A program made the translations under genes and the position numbers. From Candidatus Bathyarchaeota archaeon (lineage in GTDB: Archaea > Thermoproteota > Bathyarchaeia > TCS64), in the NCBI GenBank assembly GCA_026014515.1, contig JAOZIG010000215.1, forward strand, positions 1 to 5,892: a stretch of DNA of 5,892 nt. The letters run 5' to 3'. Below the pieces are notes generated by a model that was not told where the DNA came from, did not search any database, and saw only the letters and a program-made list of their open reading frames with translations. Positions 1 to 5,179 of this stretch are shown piece by piece; the first letter of the stretch is position 1; each line of letters opens with the position of its first letter.

Positions 1-923
1 AGGAACCCAACCCAGCCGGCTACATCTGGTCGGTTCCATTCAAGAGTATAGTCACTAGTGGTTCTTGGGTGTATGAATAGTTCTTTGATCTCCTCGACGG
101 GGTGGGGGAAATCAGCGTTTTTGATATGAGGCAGGGATTCTTCAAGGCTACCGTGTTGTGTGATTAGCTTTAGGGCGGTTTTTGGTCCTATGCCTTTGAT
201 GCCATCTGGGTTATAATCGGTTCCAACGAGGATTCCTAGGTCTATTAATTGATCTTGGTTTAACCCAAGGTCTCGTTTAATCTTCTCCAACTCAAGTAGC
301 TCTGGCTCGATCTTGATGTAAACATTCTTTCTAGGCAGTTTACGTCTTCCAGTGATACTCAGGTTACGTATGTGACGCGGAGCCCCATAGAGAAGACTGT
401 CAAAGTCTTGGCTTGCTGCGCCCCATACATCGCCTTTAGCAGCCATGTATGCAGTCTGTGCCTCGCCTTCCCCGGGTGCCTGTACCCATGGGATGCCCAT
501 TAGGGTGAGGAGTTCTTTTGCCTCTGATATGATGTCTGTGGTTGCTACTACTGATTGCTGTCCGTAGCGTCTGGCTTTTACTTGGTCGCCGGTCTCTACT
601 GCTTTCTCGTATTCTTTTTTTGCTGCTCTGCGGGTTTCTTGGCGTCTCTTGAGCACTGTTCGTTTGAACATGTGCGGAGTGCCATCAAAGACATAGACTA
701 TCTTGACACCTTCTTCCATCAGGTTACTGTTTCTGTATAGTAAGCCGCTGAGATGGCTTGTAATTCTACCTTGACGGTCTTTCAGGGGTTGTCCGTCTCG
801 TCCACGAATAATCGATAAGAACTGGTAGAGGATGTTGTTTCCGTCAAAGGCGACGGCTCTTCCCTTAAGCTCAGGTATACTGAGCTTGCGTGCGTCAACG
901 ATGTCGCCTAGTTGGACACCCAC
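1..923 (-). CDS. fen: Flap endonuclease 1 (FEN-1), C-terminus cut by the window edge
   Basis: Structure-specific 5' nuclease that removes 5' flaps during Okazaki fragment maturation and base excision repair, normally together with the PCNA clamp. 307 codons are visible without a break. The seven acidic metal ligands of the family are all present at canonical archaeal positions: D27 (in FDGNN), D80 (in VFDG), E152 and E154 (in GEGEAQ), D173 and D175 (in SQDFD), and D236 (in GTDYN). Residues about 231-262 form the H2TH DNA-binding segment (GIKGIGPKTA), and residues 85-130 are the basic helical-arch region. The start is GTG at 923-921: it gives the canonical MGVQLGD N-terminus and follows an AGGTGA ribosome binding site by 6 bases. 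The family is usually about 340 residues, so roughly the last 30, including the expected PCNA-interacting box, lie outside the window. It is the third gene of an operon with cdc48 and a winged-helix gene. The identification is secure. Confidence 0.97.
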   Translation of the reverse strand, partial: MGVQLGDIVDARKLSIPELKGRAVAFDGNNILYQFLSIIRGRDGQPLKDRQGRITSHLSGLLYRNSNLMEEGVKIVYVFDGTPHMFKRTVLKRRQETRRAAKKEYEKAVETGDQVKARRYGQQSVVATTDIISEAKELLTLMGIPWVQAPGEGEAQTAYMAAKGDVWGAASQDFDSLLYGAPRHIRNLSITGRRKLPRKNVYIKIEPELLELEKIKRDLGLNQDQLIDLGILVGTDYNPDGIKGIGPKTALKLITQHGSLEESLPHIKNADFPHPVEEIKELFIHPRTTSDYTLEWNRPDVAGWVGF

Positions 924-929
924 GGTGGG

Positions 930-935
930 TCACCT
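930..935 (-). promoter_or_regulatory. Ribosome binding site of fen, overlapping the upstream stop codon
   Basis: On the minus strand AGGTGA lies 6 bases before the GTG start of fen. Its first two bases are the last two bases of the TAG stop of the upstream winged-helix gene. This decides the GTG start and suggests translational coupling between the two genes. Confidence 0.8.
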
Positions 936-1143
936 AGGCTAGTTCTACCCTGCGTTTTCCGCGAGGTATCCTGTAGACCTTGACCATGCCCTGTATCTCC
1001 ATCTTCATGAGCATGATGTTCAGGTCATCTTCGTCAAACCCACTGAATGATTTCTTTACTCGTTTATGGAGTTCATCGAATTTGAGGGCGCCGTTGCGCT
1101 CCAGTAGTTCTACGATCTTTGAGGGTACTAGTTTTGTATCCAT
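934..1143 (-). CDS. Small winged-helix protein of unknown function
   Basis: 69-residue protein, ATG start, TAG stop. I do not recognise a named family. The predicted fold is a single winged helix-turn-helix: helix 1 at about residues 7-17 (PSKIVELLERNG), helix 2 at 21-33 (KFDELHKRVKKSF), an acidic cap and a putative recognition helix at 37-51 (DEDDLNIMLMKMEIQG), then a basic two-stranded wing at 53-68 (VKVYRIPRGKRRVEL). There is no membrane segment, zinc site or extra domain. It could be a small DNA-binding regulator, or a winged-helix protein-interaction module of the kind found in replication and transcription complexes. It starts 9 bases after the cdc48 stop and ends 10 bases before the fen start, so it is almost certainly cotranscribed with both. 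That the ORF is real is well supported by spacing and ribosome binding site; the function is unknown. Confidence 0.85.
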   Translation of the reverse strand: MDTKLVPSKIVELLERNGALKFDELHKRVKKSFSGFDEDDLNIMLMKMEIQGMVKVYRIPRGKRRVELA

Positions 1144-1149
1144 TTCTTT

Positions 1150-1155
1150 TCACTA
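1150..1155 (-). promoter_or_regulatory. Ribosome binding site of the winged-helix gene, within the cdc48 stop
   Basis: TAGTGA on the minus strand sits exactly 6 bases before the ATG at 1143. Its first three bases are the TAG stop of cdc48. It is a weaker match to the AGGTGA core seen before cdc48 and fen, but has the same spacing, which suits reinitiation by ribosomes finishing cdc48. Confidence 0.6.
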
Positions 1156-3324
1156 CGCAATATCTATCGGTGGCTTAGTCTGTTCCCTGAAACGTTGCTG
1201 AGTGTTCTCATACCAGTTGATCATCTCAGGGGTAATACTTGGAGCTATCTCCTTCATGGCAGCCTCAAAGTCAGATGTGGTGACATTATTTGACTCTGTG
1301 TCCCTTCTTAGAGCGTTCAATCCTGCTTCACGGACTACGCTGTCGATGTCCGCGCCGCTATATCCATCCATCTTGCGTGAGAGAGACTCTAAGTTAATAT
1401 TCTCGTCTAACGGCATCTTCTCGGTTTTTAGTTTGATTATCTTGTATCTTGCTTCCTCGTCTGGTGGCGGCACGTATACTCGTCTATCGAACCTGCCGGG
1501 TCTCAGTACCGCTGGGTCAATGATGTCTGGTCTATTGGTCGCTGCCAAGACTACTACGTTCTGGAGGCTTACTAGTCCATCGATCTCTGTCAAAAGTTGG
1601 CTGATGACTCGCTCAGTGACCCTGCTGTCTGCTGCTGAGCCCCTCGCGGGTACCAGTGCATCGAACTCGTCAAAGAATATGATGCTAGGCGCCGCCATAC
1701 GGGCTTTTCGGAATATCTCCCTGATGGCTTTCTCGGACTCACCCACCCATTTACTGAATATCTCGGGTCCACGGACGCTGATAAAGTTAGCCTCAGACTC
1801 GGTAGCCACGACACGCGCAAGCAATGTCTTCCCGCAGCCGGGTGGACCATGGAGAAGGATTCCTTTTGGTGGATTGATGCCAAGTCGCGTAAACCGTTCA
1901 GGTGTCTTCAAGGGCCACTCTACTGCTTCACGCAGATTCTCCTTGACGCCTTCGAGCCCGCCTACTGCATCCCAGTGGATGTTAGGTGACTCTATGTAGA
2001 CTTCACGCATTGCTGTTGGGGTTACTTCCCTAAAGGCGTCTCTGATGTCCTGCTGTGTTACCTCCATCTCGTCCAGTACCTCATGGGGGATTCGTTTCTC
2101 CTCTAGGTTGATCTGGGGTAGGTAGCGTCTGAGTGCCTTCATGGCTGATTCACGACTCAAAGCCTCCAAGTCTGCACCTGTGTAGCCGTGTGTGATTTCA
2201 GATACTCTTGCGAGATCAACATCCTCGGCTAAAGGCATTCCTCGTGTGTGTATCTGAAGTATCTCGTTTCTTCCCTCGCGAGCGGGTATGCCGATCTCGA
2301 TCTCTCTGTCGAATCTACCGGGTCTTCTGAGGGCTTCGTCTATTGCGTCTGGTCTGTTGGTTGCACCTATGACGATGATGTGTCCTCTGCCCTTCAAGCC
2401 ATCCATTGATGCTAGTAGTTGTGCGACTACTCTGCGCTCTACCTCGCCTGTTACCTCGCTTCGTTTGGGCGCGATGGCGTCTATCTCGTCTATGAATAGT
2501 ATGCTTGGTGAGTTTTTCTCGGCGTCCTCGAACATTTTTCTCATTCTTGCCTCGGATTCACCGTAGAACTTGCTCATGATCTCGGGTCCGTTGATGGCGT
2601 AGAAGTTTGCCTCGGACTCGTTTGCTACTGCTCTTGCTAGTAGTGTTTTTCCACAGCCGGGTGGACCGTGGAGCAGTACGCCCTTTGGTGGGTCGATACC
2701 AAGTCTCTGGAATATCTCTGGGTGTCTAAGAGGTAGCTCAACCATCTCTCTGATGCGTCTAATCTCCTCTTCCAAGCCACCAATGTCCTCGTAGGTGGTT
2801 CTGCTAGGCATCTCAAGCTCTGGGACAGGCTCGCTCATTATGCTGATCTCGGTTGTTGGAGCGATCTTGACTATCCCATTGGGTCTGGTGTTTACCACCA
2901 TGAATGGTACGCTGTGACCGAGCATCATGATCAGTAGAGTGTCGCCTCTTGTGGCTGGGCGGTCAACGAGTCGGTCCTTTACGAACCTGATGAAGTCGTT
3001 GTCTACGCTGATCCTGATATCGACTGGCGCCAGTTTAACAGATGTAGCGTACTCTGCGTCTACCTTTGAGACTGTTACGAACTCGTTGATAGCCGCACTA
3101 CAGTTCTTCCTTATGAAGCCGTCAACCCTTATGAGTCCCTGTCCTTGGTCTTCTGGGTATGCGGGCCATGCCTTGGCTGCTGTGGGTTTCTTGCCCTCTA
3201 TCTGGACAACATCGCCCACGGTGACGCCTAGGGTTTTCATGGTGTCTGAGTCCATTCTGGCTATGCTTCTGCCTACGTCTCGCTGTTGTTTTGCTTCTTG
3301 TACTTTTAATTGGACGCTAGTCAT
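1153..3324 (-). CDS. cdc48: Cdc48/p97/VAT-type AAA+ ATPase with two ATPase domains
   Basis: Hexameric cytosolic unfoldase that threads substrate proteins through its central pore using ATP; archaeal homologues can feed the 20S proteasome. 723 residues, typical for the family. Residues 1 to about 175 are the N domain (double-psi barrel plus a four-stranded lobe), which binds substrates or adaptors. D1 has Walker A GPPGCGKT at 220-227, Walker B ending D279-E280, sensor N323 and arginine fingers R334 and R337. D2 has Walker A at 493-500, Walker B D552-E553, sensor N597 and arginine fingers R608 and R611. Both rings keep their catalytic residues and should be active. Pore loops carry F253-Y254 in D1 and W526-V527 in D2. 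The C-terminus ends PPIDIA, with no HbYX-type proteasome-docking motif. The ATG start is set by AAGGTGA 6 bases upstream. First gene of a three-gene operon with a winged-helix gene and fen. Confidence 0.97.
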   Translation of the reverse strand: MTSVQLKVQEAKQQRDVGRSIARMDSDTMKTLGVTVGDVVQIEGKKPTAAKAWPAYPEDQGQGLIRVDGFIRKNCSAAINEFVTVSKVDAEYATSVKLAPVDIRISVDNDFIRFVKDRLVDRPATRGDTLLIMMLGHSVPFMVVNTRPNGIVKIAPTTEISIMSEPVPELEMPSRTTYEDIGGLEEEIRRIREMVELPLRHPEIFQRLGIDPPKGVLLHGPPGCGKTLLARAVANESEANFYAINGPEIMSKFYGESEARMRKMFEDAEKNSPSILFIDEIDAIAPKRSEVTGEVERRVVAQLLASMDGLKGRGHIIVIGATNRPDAIDEALRRPGRFDREIEIGIPAREGRNEILQIHTRGMPLAEDVDLARVSEITHGYTGADLEALSRESAMKALRRYLPQINLEEKRIPHEVLDEMEVTQQDIRDAFREVTPTAMREVYIESPNIHWDAVGGLEGVKENLREAVEWPLKTPERFTRLGINPPKGILLHGPPGCGKTLLARVVATESEANFISVRGPEIFSKWVGESEKAIREIFRKARMAAPSIIFFDEFDALVPARGSAADSRVTERVISQLLTEIDGLVSLQNVVVLAATNRPDIIDPAVLRPGRFDRRVYVPPPDEEARYKIIKLKTEKMPLDENINLESLSRKMDGYSGADIDSVVREAGLNALRRDTESNNVTTSDFEAAMKEIAPSITPEMINWYENTQQRFREQTKPPIDIA

Positions 3325-3330
3325 TGATGG

Positions 3331-3337
3331 TCACCTT
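3331..3337 (-). promoter_or_regulatory. Strong ribosome binding site of cdc48
   Basis: AAGGTGA on the minus strand, 6 bases before the ATG at 3324. It is the best Shine-Dalgarno match in the window and fixes the cdc48 start. The first gene of the operon is therefore not leaderless. Confidence 0.8.
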
Positions 3338-3364
3338 GATGAATATCACTTTCATGGACACGGT

Positions 3365-3388
3365 GGTTAATAAAAAGATTATTTAACC
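3365..3388. repeat. Inverted repeat over the cdc48 promoter, possible operator
   Basis: GGTTAA at 3365-3370 and TTAACC at 3383-3388 form perfect 6-base arms around a 12-base AT-rich centre, and the repeat contains the proposed TATA box. A dimeric repressor bound here would block TBP. The arms are short and AT-rich, so chance is a real alternative. Confidence 0.35.
3378..3386 (-). promoter_or_regulatory. Probable TATA box of the cdc48 operon
   Basis: TTAAATAAT on the minus strand resembles the archaeal TATA element. Transcription would be expected to start about 25 bases downstream, near 3355, leaving a leader of about 30 bases that contains the ribosome binding site. A second AT-rich stretch at 3366-3376 (TTTTTATTAA on the minus strand) is a less likely alternative. 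Inferred from sequence only. Confidence 0.45.
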
Positions 3389-3428
3389 AAGGAAAACTGC
3401 CCGACTATTGTATGACCGGGGAGATGTA

Positions 3429-3478
3429 GACTTTAGTTATTACTTTTGGTTTTTGCACTGAACCATAACTGGACTTTA
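3429..3478. repeat. Imperfect hairpin flanked by a 7-base direct repeat
   Basis: GACTTTA occurs at 3429-3435 and 3472-3478. Between them lies an inverted repeat: AGTTAT (3435-3440), then a 7-base unpaired insert, then GGTT (3448-3451), pairing with AACC ATAACT at 3461-3470 across a 9-base loop. The 10-base-pair stem with a one-sided bulge could fold in RNA, or could be the scar of a very small insertion with a target duplication. It lies between the kinase terminator and the cdc48 promoter. No coding capacity is visible. Confidence 0.35.
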
Positions 3479-3492
3479 ATGTAATTTATGCT

Positions 3493-3510
3493 AAAAAAGG
3501 GTGATAAAAA
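3493..3510 (-). terminator. Oligo-T transcription terminator downstream of the histidine kinase
   Basis: Transcribed leftward, this stretch reads as a run of five T (3510-3506), a short spacer and a run of six T (3498-3493), starting 40 bases after the kinase stop codon. Archaeal RNA polymerase terminates at such T runs without needing a hairpin. It separates the kinase transcript from the cdc48 operon. Confidence 0.6.
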
Positions 3511-3549
3511 GCATTGAAACGTATACAGTGACCAAAAGAGATTGACATG

Positions 3550-5055
3550 CTATTCAATATTTCTCGGTATCTGGAATGTGAAAGTGGAGCCTTTTCCCAA
3601 TCCCTCTGATTCACCCCAGATGTTTCCACCGTGAAGCTCAACTATACCTTTGCATATGCTGAGCCCTAACCCGTTTCCCCCGCTTATGCCTTCTACGTAT
3701 ATTCCGGGGAATGGCGTGAACAGCTTGAGTATATCCTCCTCACTGATCCCTACACCATGATCTGTTACACTTAAAGTTACATCGGATTCAGAAACATCAA
3801 CTGTAATACCTATCTCAGATGAGTCTGGGCTGAACCGGGATGCATTCATAATGAGGTTTACCAGTACCTGCATTAACCGCGTGTGATCGGCTTTTATCTG
3901 GGCATCCTCACCTGTCAATGTGATTCTCTGATTACTCTGCTTCAAAATTGGGTCAATCTCATTGACCACATTGTCGATGAGTGAGAAAACATTGAACTCG
4001 GAAAGCTCAAGATCGATTCTCCCTGCGTCGATTCTCTGAATATCAAGTAACGTGGAGGTAAGTCTCTCTAATCGCTGCGCGTTCCGTTCTATGATCTGAA
4101 GATACTGCTCGAATTTTGGGTCAGGTACACAGACATCAGTCTGGATTAAATCCAGATACCCGCTGATAGATGTAAGAGGCGTACGAATCTCGTGGGTCGC
4201 GTTTCGGATAAACTCGGTCATAAGTGCCTTAAACCGTACAGCGTTCTCTGCCTTTATCCTCTCCTCGGCAAGCTGTCGTTCACTCTCACGCAGCCTTTCC
4301 TCAGCGTGTTTCTTAGCAGAAATATCAATACTCAAGAGGAAAACCCCTGCGGGAACAGGCTCAAAACGGAGCTCAAACCACGCCTGAGAGCCATCAGGAT
4401 ACGTGAACAAGTTCTCCATACTCTGGGGCACACGATCTCTCAAACATTTGGTTAGTTTTGGCCAGACTGCTGTATTCTCGATACCCGGATAGCACTCCAT
4501 CATGGTTTTTCCTAAGAGTTCATCTAGGGTTTTTTGACTGTGCATAACAGCGACTCGGTTCAAGTACACGTACCGGAAATCTGGGTCAATAACCTGACAC
4601 CCCTCTAACATGTTGTCCAGGATACTTCGCAATTTCCTCTCGGACTCGTTTACTTGTAGTTTCTCTTTGTGTTTTTCCACGATATCTTGGATATGATCCG
4701 CGAGAACCTGATACTCGTTTAATCGTTTGTCTAAAGCATCAAACTCGTTTGGGGTCGCTACTTCGGCTAACCGGTCTGAGCTTACTAGGCTGTGAAATAG
4801 CACAATCGGGGTCTCAAAGTTCCCGTTCATCTCGCCTATGTTGTTCCACTCGTCTTTGGAGATATTGTAATTGGTTAATATGCAGTCATAGTTGTTTGCG
4901 CTGAGTTCATCTAGTTCTTCTTCAATAGATTTTACAGATACAAGGTCAAGGTTGGGGTCAATTTTTTTGAGAATCCTTTTTGTCACCTTTACGCGATCCG
5001 AGTTATCATCAAGATAGAGTACCTTGATCAGATGATTTGAGGTGGATTTACTCAA
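3550..5055 (-). CDS. Soluble sensor histidine kinase: degenerate receiver, PAS, HisKA, HATPase
   Basis: 501-residue cytoplasmic kinase with no membrane segment. Residues 9-130 form a response-regulator receiver-like domain (acidic pair D16-D17, S89, K110) ending in a segment (NEYQVLADHI) like that of haloarchaeal receiver-PAS kinases. The expected phosphoacceptor Asp is replaced by N62 in the strand CILTNYN, so this domain is probably not phosphorylated. Residues 137-245 are a PAS sensor domain, then a coiled coil at about 247-280. HisKA follows with phosphoacceptor H288 in HEIRTPL. The HATPase domain has the N box (N400, N404), G1 box D432-HGVGI, F446 and G2 box GGNGLGL at 459-465. The kinase core thus looks active; the signal it senses is unknown. 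The start is TTG at 5055-5053: an in-frame stop lies 12 bases upstream, and the next ATG, at residue 76, would remove half the receiver. Apparently monocistronic, with no response regulator in the window. Confidence 0.93.
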   Translation of the reverse strand: MSKSTSNHLIKVLYLDDNSDRVKVTKRILKKIDPNLDLVSVKSIEEELDELSANNYDCILTNYNISKDEWNNIGEMNGNFETPIVLFHSLVSSDRLAEVATPNEFDALDKRLNEYQVLADHIQDIVEKHKEKLQVNESERKLRSILDNMLEGCQVIDPDFRYVYLNRVAVMHSQKTLDELLGKTMMECYPGIENTAVWPKLTKCLRDRVPQSMENLFTYPDGSQAWFELRFEPVPAGVFLLSIDISAKKHAEERLRESERQLAEERIKAENAVRFKALMTEFIRNATHEIRTPLTSISGYLDLIQTDVCVPDPKFEQYLQIIERNAQRLERLTSTLLDIQRIDAGRIDLELSEFNVFSLIDNVVNEIDPILKQSNQRITLTGEDAQIKADHTRLMQVLVNLIMNASRFSPDSSEIGITVDVSESDVTLSVTDHGVGISEEDILKLFTPFPGIYVEGISGGNGLGLSICKGIVELHGGNIWGESEGLGKGSTFTFQIPRNIE

Positions 5056-5061
5056 CGCTAA

Positions 5062-5067
5062 AACCTA
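5062..5067 (-). promoter_or_regulatory. Weak ribosome binding site before the kinase TTG start
   Basis: TAGGTT on the minus strand lies 6 bases before the TTG start, matching the spacing of the other three genes though not the full AGGTGA core. It supports the TTG start and suggests modest translation. Confidence 0.5.
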
Positions 5068-5072
5068 TAGAA

Positions 5073-5153
5073 AAGCATCTTCTGTGAATTAAAAACCTTA
5101 TCAAGTTACATTACAAGACTAACGACATTGATTATATGTATTAAGAAGCATCT
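5073..5153. repeat. Pair of AAGCATCT direct repeats in the kinase upstream region
   Basis: AAGCATCT occurs at 5073-5080 and again at 5146-5153, 73 bases apart start to start, both within the 124-base spacer and on either side of the candidate TATA boxes. They might be a regulator's binding sites. Eight bases is short, so confidence is low. Confidence 0.25.
5087..5095 (-). promoter_or_regulatory. Possible TATA box of the histidine kinase
   Basis: TTTTTAATT on the minus strand would place transcription start near 5064, giving a very short leader. A second candidate, TACATATAAT at 5131-5140, would start near 5110 and keep the whole ribosome binding site in the transcript. The sequence does not decide between them. 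Confidence 0.3.
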
Positions 5154-5154
5154 G

Positions 5155-5163
5155 AAAACAAAA
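5155..5163 (-). terminator. Oligo-T terminator downstream of glycerol-1-phosphate dehydrogenase
   Basis: The minus strand reads TTTTGTTTT beginning 17 bases after the egsA stop codon. It fits the T-run terminators of archaea and suggests that the kinase gene is transcribed from its own promoter. Confidence 0.5.
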
Positions 5164-5179
5164 GAGAATATATAGACTA

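Noticed and set aside
555..740. 61-codon plus-strand frame with a hydrophobic translation, resembling a small membrane protein
   Set aside because: It is antisense to conserved FEN-1 residues; the hydrophobicity comes from reading Lys/Glu-rich codons (TTT, TTC) on the opposite strand.
1202..1999. 265-codon plus-strand open frame antisense to the cdc48 D2 domain
   Set aside because: It lies wholly opposite a highly conserved coding sequence, shows low-complexity Ser/Leu-rich translation typical of a shadow frame, and has no recognisable domain or binding site of its own.
1860..2700. Near-identical sequences in the two ATPase halves of cdc48 as a recent duplication or recombination
   Set aside because: The similarity is limited to the Walker A and neighbouring motifs and is the normal ancient duplication of the two AAA domains in this family.
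2927..3370. 147-codon plus-strand open frame opposite the cdc48 N domain and promoter
   Set aside because: Shadow of cdc48; no domain, and its end overlaps the cdc48 promoter region without conserved features.
3400..3420. CCCG...CGGG inverted repeat as a rho-independent terminator
   Set aside because: Only four base pairs with a 13-base loop and no following T run in either direction; archaeal termination is better explained by the T runs at 3493-3510.
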